64,000 nt of DNA from JBBPZA01 sp963797015 (GTDB taxonomy: Bacteria; Actinomycetota; Thermoleophilia; Solirubrobacterales; Solirubrobacteraceae), in contig CAWCNV010000006.1 of the NCBI GenBank assembly GCA_963797015.1, forward strand, positions 248,001 to 312,000. Reading direction: 5' to 3'. Below, in pieces: positions 32,673-39,915 of the stretch. How positions within the stretch are numbered: the stretch's first letter is position 1; every line of letters starts with the position of its first letter. A model generated the notes under the pieces. It made no database searches and was not told the origin of the DNA. It saw nothing but the letters and a program-made list of their open reading frames with translations. Both the position numbers and the translations under genes were made by a program.

Positions 32673-33536
32673 ATGGCGGAGGTCTCCAAGGCGGTCCTGA
32701 TCACGGGCTGCTCAACGGGTATCGGCCGCGCGACGGCCGAGCGTCTGGCCGGTGCCGGGCACACCGTCTACGCGACCGCGCGGCGCCTTGACTCGATCGC
32801 CGACCTAGAGGCTGGCGGCTGTCGGCTGCTTGCGTGCGACGTCAACGACGAGGCCTCGATGGCCGCGGCCGTGCGCGCTGTCGAGGAAGCCGAGGGTGCG
32901 GTCGGCGTGCTCGTCAACAATGCGGGCTACAGCCAGAGCGGCGCGATCGAGACGGTGCCGATGGAGCAGGTCCAGAAGCAGTTCGACACCAACGTGTTCG
33001 GGCTGATCCGCATGACCCAGCTCGTGCTCCCCGGCATGCGCGCCCAGCGGTGGGGGAGGGTGGTCAACATCTCCTCGATGGGAGGCAAGATGACCTTCCC
33101 GGGCGGCGGCCTCTACCACGCGACCAAGTACGCGGTCGAGGCGATCTCCGACGCGCTTCGCTTCGAGGTCGCGGGCTTCGGCGTCCAGGTCGTGATCGTC
33201 GAGCCGGGGCTGATCCGCACCGAGTTCGCCGACACCGCCGTCGGCGCGATCGGGGAGGTGAAGGGCGGCGAAGAGGATGCCTCGGACCCCTACGCGAAGT
33301 TCAACCGCGCGGTGGCCAAGGCGACCGCGGAGACCTACACCGGGCCGCTCGGCAAGCTCGGCGGCGGCCCCGAGGCGGTCGCCGAGACGATCCAGAAGGC
33401 GATCGAGGCCGACAAGCCCCGCACCCGCTACCCGGTCACGCCATCGGCGTGGCTCGCAATGGCCCAGCGCCGCATGCTCCCCGACCGCGCGTGGGACGTC
33501 GTGATGGGCACGCAGTTCCCGCGGCCGGGCTCGTAG
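32673..33536 (+). CDS. Short-chain dehydrogenase/reductase
   Basis: A 287-residue classical SDR. ITGCSTGIGRA binds the cofactor, LVNNAGYSQSG and NISSMGGKM supply structural and catalytic Ser, and YHATKYAVEAIS supplies Tyr and Lys. ATARR after the second strand suggests NADPH preference. The sequence around VVIVEPGLIRTEF is typical of retinol-dehydrogenase-like SDRs. Substrate unknown. A 12-bp-stem hairpin follows the gene, and the next gene is convergent. Confidence 0.9.
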   Translation: MAEVSKAVLITGCSTGIGRATAERLAGAGHTVYATARRLDSIADLEAGGCRLLACDVNDEASMAAAVRAVEEAEGAVGVLVNNAGYSQSGAIETVPMEQVQKQFDTNVFGLIRMTQLVLPGMRAQRWGRVVNISSMGGKMTFPGGGLYHATKYAVEAISDALRFEVAGFGVQVVIVEPGLIRTEFADTAVGAIGEVKGGEEDASDPYAKFNRAVAKATAETYTGPLGKLGGGPEAVAETIQKAIEADKPRTRYPVTPSAWLAMAQRRMLPDRAWDVVMGTQFPRPGS

Positions 33537-33578
33537 CGACCGGCCGGCGGCGGAGGGAATGCGACGAGCGAGGGTGGG

Positions 33579-33615
33579 CGTCCGTCCGCGCGCCGACCCG
33601 CGACGCGGACGGACG
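33579..33615. terminator. Strong GC hairpin after the SDR gene
   Basis: Perfect 12-bp arms CGTCCGTCCGCG (33579-33590) and CGCGGACGGACG (33604-33615) around a 13-nt loop. Imperfect outer arms extend the pairing to about 33562-33659. It is placed between convergent genes and could serve both. There is no T-tract, as is common at this GC content. Confidence 0.65.
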
Positions 33616-33670
33616 ACGACGGAGGGGGGGCGCGCCGGCCCCGCCCTCCTTCGTCGATCTGCCCCCGGCT

Positions 33671-33719
33671 TTGCGCCGCTTGCGAGCTGCCGCGCTTGCG
33701 CCGCTTACGAGCTGCCGCC
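33671..33719. repeat. 23-bp direct repeat over the stop codon of the Ser/Arg-tail gene
   Basis: Copies 33671-33693 and 33697-33719 differ at one base, with a 26-bp period. In minus-strand sense the gene copy contains the TAA stop, which is CAA in the downstream copy. Confidence 0.85.
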
Positions 33720-34268
33720 GGACGAGCGCCGCGACGATCCGCCGCGCGAGCCCGATGACCTCGAACCGGACGACCGCGAGCCCGACGAGCGCGAGCGGCT
33801 CGAGCCGGACGCGCGCGAGCTGCCGCTCCGCGACGATCCGCTGCCCGCCTTCTTGGCGCGCGAGCCGCCGCTGCGCGACGCGGTGCTCCGGGACTTGCTC
33901 GCGCTGCGCGTGCTCTTCGCGCGCGAGCCGGCGCTACGGGACGAAGCGCTGCGCGAACTCGCCTTGGATCCCCCGGACGCACCGGACGCACTGCCCGGAA
34001 GCACGTCCTGGATCCGCTCGGACGTGGCCTTCTGGAGCTTCTCGAATTCGCGCCGGATGCTCTTCTGCTGTTTGCGGGCCTCCTTGCGCGCATCCTTGAC
34101 GAACTTCTCGACTTCCTTGACCCGTGCGCGCGAGTTCTTGCGCAGTTCGTCGCCGAGCGACTCGCGCAGAGACTTGAGGGCCTCCTCGACCTGGTCGAGC
34201 GCTTCGTTGAGGCGCTGGATCGCGGCTTCGGCGCCGATCCCCGAGCTTCGCTTTGCCTGTGGTGACAC
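33705..34268 (-). CDS. Coiled-coil protein with Ser/Arg/Gly low-complexity tail
   Basis: A 187-residue protein. GTG 34268 is chosen because GGGAGGAG precedes it by 8 nt. Residues about 10-90 form a charged heptad-like helix (RLNEALDQVEEALKSLRESL ... EVEKFVKDARKEARK). The remaining hundred residues are almost only Ser, Arg, Gly, Ala and Lys, with SRS, KS and SGS patterns. The tail resembles the basic tails of actinobacterial nucleoid proteins, so DNA or RNA binding is a fair guess, not shown. It is divergent from the methyltransferase gene across a 144-bp region that holds direct repeats. Confidence 0.7.
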   Translation of the reverse strand: MSPQAKRSSGIGAEAAIQRLNEALDQVEEALKSLRESLGDELRKNSRARVKEVEKFVKDARKEARKQQKSIRREFEKLQKATSERIQDVLPGSASGASGGSKASSRSASSRSAGSRAKSTRSASKSRSTASRSGGSRAKKAGSGSSRSGSSRASGSSRSRSSGSRSSGSRSSGSRGGSSRRSSGGSS

Positions 34269-34368
34269 CGTCCGCTCTCCTCCCAAAATGGTGGTTGCGC
34301 GCGTACCACTACACCCTGCACGACGAACTTGCAACGCCGGACGCTCTACTCCCACAACACAACTGGTC

Positions 34369-34400
34369 CGTGATAGCGTATGTAAGTACGTGATCGCGTA
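34369..34400. promoter_or_regulatory. Paired direct repeats CGTGATnGCGTA in a divergent promoter region
   Basis: CGTGATAGCGTA at 34369-34380 and CGTGATCGCGTA at 34389-34400, 20 bp start to start, about two helical turns. The second lies in an imperfect palindrome GTACGTGATCGCGTAC. The pair sits 13-44 bp before the methyltransferase start, where an operator or activator site would be expected. Confidence 0.45.
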
Positions 34401-34412
34401 CACTTCCTGTCC

Positions 34413-35180
34413 GTGACGATGAGCCGAACGCCACTCGACTGGGACGCCGCGACCTACGACCGCGTGTCGTCGCCGCAGCTCGACTGGGGCCTGGAGGTGC
34501 TGGAGCGGCTTGCGCTCGACGGGGACGAGACGGTACTCGACGCAGGCTGCGGAACCGGCCGCGTCACCGCCGAGCTGGTGAAGCGATTGCCCCGCGGGCG
34601 GGTCGTCGCGGTCGACGTCTCACCGGCGATGGTGGAACGCGCCCGCGCGGCGCTCGGCCCGAGCGCCGAGGTCCATCACGTCGACCTACGCGAGCTGACA
34701 CTGCCCCAGCCGGTCGACCTCGTCTTCTCGACCGCAACCTTCCACTGGATCGCAGATCACCCGGCGCTGTTCGCGCGCCTCCATGCGGTCCTGCGACCCG
34801 GCGGCCGGCTCGAGGCGCAGTGCGGCGGACAGGGAAACGTCGCGAACGTGGTCGAGGCGCTCAACGCCCTGTCCCGCGAGGCTCCGTGGAACGCGCATCT
34901 CGCGCGCGTTCCGATCCCGTGGTGCTTCGCCTCCCCCGAGCAGGCGCAGCACGACCTGCGCGGCGCCGGCTTCATCGACGTGCGCACGTGGCTCGAGCGC
35001 CGCGACGCCGAGCCGCCCGACATGCGGGCGTTCGTGGCGACCTCGATCGCCGGCGTCCAGCTCGACGCGCTGCCCGAGGAAACCCGCGAGCCGTTCCTCG
35101 ACGCGCTGATGGAGCGGCTGGGGTGCCCGACGTCGCTGCCCTACGTTCGTCTGAACCTCTCCGGGCGGCGCGCGGCGTGA
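34413..35180 (+). CDS. SAM-dependent class I methyltransferase (trans-aconitate-methyltransferase-like)
   Basis: A 255-residue protein; GTG 34413 or ATG 34419 (no decisive ribosome site). The SAM-binding motif is VLDAGCGTGRVTAELVKRL, then VAVDVSPAMVERAR, and post-I strand DLVFSTATFHWIADHPALF. The opening LDWDAATYDRVSSPQLDWG and FHWI resemble the Tam family, which methylates small carboxylic acids. The exact substrate is unknown. It is divergent from the Ser/Arg-tail gene and has tandem CGTGATnGCGTA repeats just upstream. Confidence 0.88.
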   Translation: MTMSRTPLDWDAATYDRVSSPQLDWGLEVLERLALDGDETVLDAGCGTGRVTAELVKRLPRGRVVAVDVSPAMVERARAALGPSAEVHHVDLRELTLPQPVDLVFSTATFHWIADHPALFARLHAVLRPGGRLEAQCGGQGNVANVVEALNALSREAPWNAHLARVPIPWCFASPEQAQHDLRGAGFIDVRTWLERRDAEPPDMRAFVATSIAGVQLDALPEETREPFLDALMERLGCPTSLPYVRLNLSGRRAA

Positions 35181-35214
35181 CGGCGCTTCGGGGCGACGCC
35201 CCCGCGCGCCCGGG

Positions 35215-35916
35215 TCACCGCGCCGCGACGCCCTCCACCCCGAGCAGGTAGCGCTTGCGCGCCAGCCCGCCCGTGTAGCCGCCGATGCCGCCGCCCGTCC
35301 GCAGCACGCGATGGCAGGGGACGACGATCGGCATCGGGTTCGCGCCGAGCGCGTTGCCGGCCGCCCGCGTCGCGCGCGGGCTGCCCGCGCGCGAGGCGAC
35401 GTCGCGGTAGCTCGCGACGTCGCCGTAGGCGATGCCGGCCGTGGCCTCGAGGACCCGCCGCGAGAAGCCGCTGACCAGCGCCCAGTCCACCGGCAGCTCG
35501 AAGCGACGCCGGCGGCCGGCGAAGTACTGCTCGAGCTCGCGGCGGACCTCGTCCAGGCGCGCGGGCGCCTCGAGCACGCGCGGCGAGACGCGCCGGGCGA
35601 GCCCGTCGAGGACCGCGTCGAGGTCGTTGTCGACGTAGGCCAGCCGCACGAGGCCGCGCCGCGTGCTCGCGGCCAGCAGCGGACCGAGCGGCGAGTCGAC
35701 CTGCGCGTAGGCGACGTCGAGCAGCCCCCGCTCCGCGGCGAGCTGGGCGAGCGAGCCGGCGACGGAGGCCGGTGCGGCTCCGGCGCGCGCGGCGCGAAGT
35801 GAGTCGTAGACGGGATCCGCCCCCTCGCCGCGACCGCCGCTCCCAGGGACGGGATCCGCCGCCTCGCCGCGGCCGACGCTCCCGTCCGTGCCGCCGTTGC
35901 CGTTGATGTTGCTCAT
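35215..35916 (-). CDS. ogt: Methylated-DNA-[protein]-cysteine S-methyltransferase
   Basis: A 233-residue protein from ATG 35916, which overlaps the sigma-factor stop (ATGA). A C-terminal Ogt/MGMT domain contains the acceptor Cys in IVVPCHRVL, with GNALGANPMP before it and GYTGGLARKRYLL after it. It removes alkyl groups from O6-alkylguanine in a single-use reaction. The N-terminal 55 residues are unlike the family: Gly/Asn-rich, with an imperfect 13-residue duplication (GRGEAADPVPGSG, GRGEGADPVYDSL) matching a 39-bp tandem repeat at 35809-35884. Coupling to an ECF sigma gene is notable. Confidence 0.92.
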   Translation of the reverse strand: MSNINGNGGTDGSVGRGEAADPVPGSGGRGEGADPVYDSLRAARAGAAPASVAGSLAQLAAERGLLDVAYAQVDSPLGPLLAASTRRGLVRLAYVDNDLDAVLDGLARRVSPRVLEAPARLDEVRRELEQYFAGRRRRFELPVDWALVSGFSRRVLEATAGIAYGDVASYRDVASRAGSPRATRAAGNALGANPMPIVVPCHRVLRTGGGIGGYTGGLARKRYLLGVEGVAAR

Positions 35917-36377
35917 CGTGTCCATTCCTTTCGAAGCCGGTCGAGCCCTTCGTGGAGGTTGCGCCGCGCCGCCTCCGGCGAGCACTCGAGCGCCGCGCCG
36001 ATCTCGGCGTGGCTGAGGTCGGCGAGGAAGCGCAGCAGCACCGCGCCACGCTGCTTGGGCGGTAGCGCGGCCACCGCCGTCCACAGCTCGGGGTCGAGCC
36101 CGTCGCGGTCAGCGACCGCGACCTCGGGGACCTCGGCCACCGGCACCGCCCGCCGCGCCCTTCCCCGGACCGCGTCGATCGCCTTGTTGTGGGCGATGCG
36201 CAGCAGCCAGCCGCGCAGGTTCTCTGCGCTGCGCAGCCGCGGGTAGGCCCGCAGCGCCGCGATCCACGTCTCCTGAAAGGCATCGTCGGCGTCGTTCGGA
36301 CCGACCGTGTAGACGAGGTAGCGGTAGACGGCGTCGCGGTTTGCGTCCAGGAGGCGCTGGAAGGGCGGCAGCTCCAC
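35913..36377 (-). CDS. ECF-family RNA polymerase sigma factor
   Basis: About 154 residues from GTG 36377. GTG 36416 is an alternative, because it overlaps the upstream stop as GTGA and adds 13 residues. Region 2 is AVYRYLVYTVGPNDADDAFQETW (core binding; shown as DADDAFQETW) with LRGWLLRIAHNKAIDAVR for the -10 element. Region 4 is LPPKQRGAVLLRFLADLSHAEIGAALECS, key part LSHAEIGAALECS, for the -35. No anti-sigma gene is adjacent; the next, overlapping gene is ogt. The sigma factor may control DNA-alkylation repair, which is inference from coupling. Confidence 0.9.
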   Translation of the reverse strand: MELPPFQRLLDANRDAVYRYLVYTVGPNDADDAFQETWIAALRAYPRLRSAENLRGWLLRIAHNKAIDAVRGRARRAVPVAEVPEVAVADRDGLDPELWTAVAALPPKQRGAVLLRFLADLSHAEIGAALECSPEAARRNLHEGLDRLRKEWTR

Positions 36378-36412
36378 ACCCCGAGAACGTCCGCGGGTGG
36401 TGGAACGTGAGA

Positions 36413-38014
36413 TCACTCGTGTTCGAAGAAGCCGGCGCCGGTCTGCTCGCCGAGGCGCCCCTCGAGCGCCAGGCGCCGCAGGAGCGGCGCGGCGCGGTAG
36501 CGCTCCTCGCGGTACTCGTCGGCCAGCGCGTCGAGGACCGCGAGCACGTGGTCGATGCCCATCCGGTCCGCCCACCCGAGCGGGCCGCGCGGGTGGTTGA
36601 GCCCCAGGACCATGCCGTCGTCCACGTCCCGGGCGCCGCCCACGCCCTCGCCCAGCGCGAACGCCGCCTCGTTGACGAGCTGGCACACGATCCGGCCCAG
36701 CGCGAGCCCGGGACCGTCGCCGACCCACAGCACCGACTTGCCCAGTCCGGTGAAGAAGCGCTCGGCGGCGGCGGCGGCCGCCTCGGAGGTCGTCGGCGTC
36801 CGCGTGAGCTCTACCGCGCGGGCGGCGTCGAGCGGCGGCAGCGCGTGGAAGCCGGCCGCGTTGCCGGCGGGATCGAGCGCCGCGAGCGAGCCCGCGGCGC
36901 ACAGCAGCACCCGCGGGCCTCCCTGCAGCACGGCGGGCCCCTCGTCGCCCTCCTCCTCGAGGCCCAGCCGGCAGTCCACGATGAGCTCGGGGACGTCGCC
37001 CGGCCGCTCGCCCGGCCGCGCGACCTCGTAGCCCGCCTGCTCGGCGAGCGAGTGCAGCTCCTCGGCCACGGCGCCGTCGCCCGCGATCACGACCAACCCC
37101 TCGCCGCCGCCGGCGCCCGGCGGCTCCGGATCGTCGGGGCGGTGCGGGCCGTCGCGGTAGTCGTAGTAGCCGCGCGCCGCCTTGCGCCCCCTGCGGCCCG
37201 CGGCGACCATGCGCACCGCGATCGGCGACGGTCGCCAGCGCGGCTCGCCGAAGCTCTGCTCGTAGAAGCTGCGCGCGACGTCGAGGCCGACGTCGACCCC
37301 CACGAGGTCCATCAGCTCGAACGGCCCCATCCGGAAGCCGCCCCCCATGCGACACGCGCGGTCAACCACCTCCACGGGGGCGATCCGCTCCTGGACCAGG
37401 CGCAGGGCCTCGAGACCGAACGGCCGGTTGCAGCGATTGACGAGGAAGCCGGGGCCGTCCGCCGCGCGGATCACGCGCTTGCCCATCGCCTCGCCGGTCG
37501 CCGTCGCCAGCTCGAGCGCGGGCTCGCCCGACTCCTCGCCGGCCACCACCTCGAGCAGCCGCATCACCGGCGCCGGGTTGAAGAAGTGCATCCCGACCAC
37601 GCGCTCGGGCCCGCCGGCGCCGGCGGCGATCGCGGTCACCAGCAGCGAGGAGGTGTTGGTGGCGAGCACTGCGTCCGGGGCGACGAGCTCCGACAGGCGT
37701 CCGAACAGCTCGTGCTTTAGCTCGAGCGACTCGGGGGCGGCCTCGATCACCAGCCCGCAGGGGGCGAGCGCGTCGAGCGACTCCGCCGCCTCCAGGCGCG
37801 CGGAGGCCGCCTCGGCCGCGCCCGGGTCCATGCGCCCGCGCTCCGCCTCGCGCTCAAAGCGCGCCCGCACCGCCGCCGCGCCGCGCTCGAGCGCCTCGGG
37901 CACCGGATCGTGCAGGAGCGTGCGCGCGCCCGCCTGGCAGGCGAGCTGCGCGATGCCCGACCCCATGGTCCCGGCGCCGACGACGCCGATGACCTCCGGG
38001 GCGCGTGCGGACAT
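36413..38014 (-). CDS. 3-hydroxyacyl-CoA dehydrogenase with duplicated C-terminal domain
   Basis: A 533-residue protein from ATG 38014. The NAD site is IGVVGAGTMGSGIAQLAC. NTSSLLVTAIA and GMHFFNPAPVMRLLEVV hold catalytic Ser, His and Asn positions. DGPGFLVNRCNRPFGLEAL starts the first C-terminal domain, and a second copy is near the end (DGPGLALGRIVCQLVNEAAFALGEG, keyed by NHPRGPLGWAD). The two-domain layout is like PaaH-type 3-hydroxyadipyl-CoA dehydrogenase. A variable linker lies at about 290-420. Its stop overlaps a possible sigma-factor start (GTGA). Confidence 0.92.
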   Translation of the reverse strand: MSARAPEVIGVVGAGTMGSGIAQLACQAGARTLLHDPVPEALERGAAAVRARFEREAERGRMDPGAAEAASARLEAAESLDALAPCGLVIEAAPESLELKHELFGRLSELVAPDAVLATNTSSLLVTAIAAGAGGPERVVGMHFFNPAPVMRLLEVVAGEESGEPALELATATGEAMGKRVIRAADGPGFLVNRCNRPFGLEALRLVQERIAPVEVVDRACRMGGGFRMGPFELMDLVGVDVGLDVARSFYEQSFGEPRWRPSPIAVRMVAAGRRGRKAARGYYDYRDGPHRPDDPEPPGAGGGEGLVVIAGDGAVAEELHSLAEQAGYEVARPGERPGDVPELIVDCRLGLEEEGDEGPAVLQGGPRVLLCAAGSLAALDPAGNAAGFHALPPLDAARAVELTRTPTTSEAAAAAAERFFTGLGKSVLWVGDGPGLALGRIVCQLVNEAAFALGEGVGGARDVDDGMVLGLNHPRGPLGWADRMGIDHVLAVLDALADEYREERYRAAPLLRRLALEGRLGEQTGAGFFEHE

Positions 38015-38171
38015 TGCCCCGGACGCTAGCGCAGGCCGCTACTGACAAAACACTCATTTTCCTGGCGAACTTTTCCCCGTTTTACGGAGCTTCAATTACC
38101 GTGACGCCTGCGTTCACCCTCGGGCCGGCGGGGCGGGCGCGCCTGCTCTCGTCAGCCGGCGGGGAGGACTC

Positions 38172-39725
38172 ATGCGAAGGCTTGCGTTGTTGGTCGCTCT
38201 GTCGGCGACCGGTTACCTGCTGCTCGCGGCCACCGGGTCGGCGGCGGTGAACATCTGTGTCCCGTCGACGGCGGGTCAAGCGGTGACGAGCGGCGGCAGC
38301 GGTGGATCGTGCGCGGCTGGAAGCAGTGCGGTGGCGTTGCCGTCGAGCACCGCGGATCAGCAGGCGTTGATTTCGGTGCTGCCGTATCTGAAGTTCAACT
38401 CCAGCGGCGTGGGCGGCAAGCCGACGGTCCAGGTGTCGGGCGCGAACCTGCAGGTGGTGTCGGGCTCGGGGTCGACGACGGGTGTGGTCAACGGCACCGG
38501 GAACCTGGTGGTGGGCTATGACGAGGCTGGCGGTTCGCAGACGGGTTCGCACAACCTCGTGCTGGGTCGTGATCAGACGTTCACGAGCTACGGGTCGTTG
38601 GTCGCGGGGCGTCAGAACCGTGCGCTGGGGCCGTACTCGAGCGTGCTGGGCTACGCCAACACGGCGGGCAGCTACGCGAGCGTGCTGGGGGGCAAGGCGA
38701 ACACGGCCGGGAACTACTTCAGCACCGTGTCGGGCGGCTATGCCAACCAGGCCAGCAACCAGTACGCGGCGGTTGGCGGCGGCTGTCGCAACATCGCCGG
38801 CGCGGGGACCGTGGCCACCGACAGCACGTGTCAGACCAGCGGGTACTTCCCGTCGGTCTCGGGCGGCTACGGCAACCAGTCCACCGGGGCGTCGACGGCT
38901 GTCGGTGGCGGCTCCTTCAATACGAGTGCGGGCAAGTTCGCCGCCGTCAGCGGAGGCGAGGACAACTCCGCCTTCGGGGACAGCTCTTCGATCACCGCCG
39001 GCAACGCCAACTACGCGGGTGGCGACGACTCGTCCATCACCGGCGGAGAGATCAACGTCGCCAACGCCGTCTTCTCGTCGATCAGCGGCGGCTACACCGG
39101 GACGGCGAGCAACCAGTACGCGTCGGTGAGCGGCGGCTTCGGCAACACGGCGTCCGGCAGCTACTCCGCGGTCGGCGGCGGCTATGCGAACACCGCGTCG
39201 GAGTATTCGTCGTCGGTCGGCGGCGGGTGTCGCAACGTCGCCGGCGGCGGGACGCTCGTCAGCGACGACGTCTGCCTGACCCCCGGCGGCTTCCCCAGCA
39301 TCAGCGGCGGCTACAACAACCAGGCGAACACCGGACCCATACCCTGGATCGGCGGGGGCGAGAAGAACACGGCGACGGGCGAGGGATCCGCGGTGAGCGG
39401 TGGCTACTCGAACCTCGCGAGCGGCCCCCTCGCGGCGGTGAACGGCGGTCAGACCGGTACGGCGAGCGGCAACAGCGCGGCCGTGAGCGGTGGTCAAGGC
39501 AACAAGGCGACGGGCGACTTGTCGTCGATCACCGCCGGTCTCGGCAACACTGCCAGCGTCGGGCACACGTCGATAACCGGCGGCGAGTTCAACAAGGCGA
39601 CGGGCGACACGTCGTCGATCGTCGGCGGCAACCAGAACACCGCGAGCGGCGCCGGAGCCTCGATCCTGGGAGGCGACCTGATCACGGTCTCGACGCTGCT
39701 CGGGACGTACCCGGCCGGGCCGTGA
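38172..39725 (+). CDS. Secreted 15-residue-repeat protein, paralogue 1
   Basis: A 517-residue protein; ATG 38172 after a GGAGGA site. A signal peptide of about 24 residues is followed by AVNICVPSTAGQAVTSGG and a conserved head up to TGSHNLVLG (about residue 140). About twenty repeats of 15 residues follow, of the type SVSGGFGNTASGSYS, with Gly-Gly and Asn in fixed positions. Two repeats are interrupted by Cys-bracketed loops (GGCRNIAG...DSTC and GGCRNVAG...DDVC). The C-terminus is GTYPAGP. The pattern suggests a beta-solenoid or beta-roll like YadA heads. No membrane anchor or sorting signal is visible, so it is probably released or surface-bound by other means. Confidence 0.85.
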   Translation: MRRLALLVALSATGYLLLAATGSAAVNICVPSTAGQAVTSGGSGGSCAAGSSAVALPSSTADQQALISVLPYLKFNSSGVGGKPTVQVSGANLQVVSGSGSTTGVVNGTGNLVVGYDEAGGSQTGSHNLVLGRDQTFTSYGSLVAGRQNRALGPYSSVLGYANTAGSYASVLGGKANTAGNYFSTVSGGYANQASNQYAAVGGGCRNIAGAGTVATDSTCQTSGYFPSVSGGYGNQSTGASTAVGGGSFNTSAGKFAAVSGGEDNSAFGDSSSITAGNANYAGGDDSSITGGEINVANAVFSSISGGYTGTASNQYASVSGGFGNTASGSYSAVGGGYANTASEYSSSVGGGCRNVAGGGTLVSDDVCLTPGGFPSISGGYNNQANTGPIPWIGGGEKNTATGEGSAVSGGYSNLASGPLAAVNGGQTGTASGNSAAVSGGQGNKATGDLSSITAGLGNTASVGHTSITGGEFNKATGDTSSIVGGNQNTASGAGASILGGDLITVSTLLGTYPAGP

Positions 39726-39734
39726 AACTGGCAC

Positions 39735-39767
39735 GGGTGGGGTGCGGCCGCGTGCTGCGCCCCACCC
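39735..39767 (+). terminator. GC hairpin after repeat paralogue 1
   Basis: Arms GGGTGGGGTGC and GCGCCCCACCC (one wobble pair) begin 10 nt after the stop codon. Comparable hairpins follow the other two paralogues. Confidence 0.6.
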
Positions 39768-39915
39768 GCCGTCAGGAGACGACGAGTATCAACGACCCCG
39801 GCCGTCACCTCCGTCTGGTTTTTGGTGGACCGTGTATGTAGCGTCCTGATCGCGCGCGTGCGCCGTCGCCGGCCGGCGTGGGTGATGGACCATCGATCGC
39901 CGGCTGGGAGGCCTC

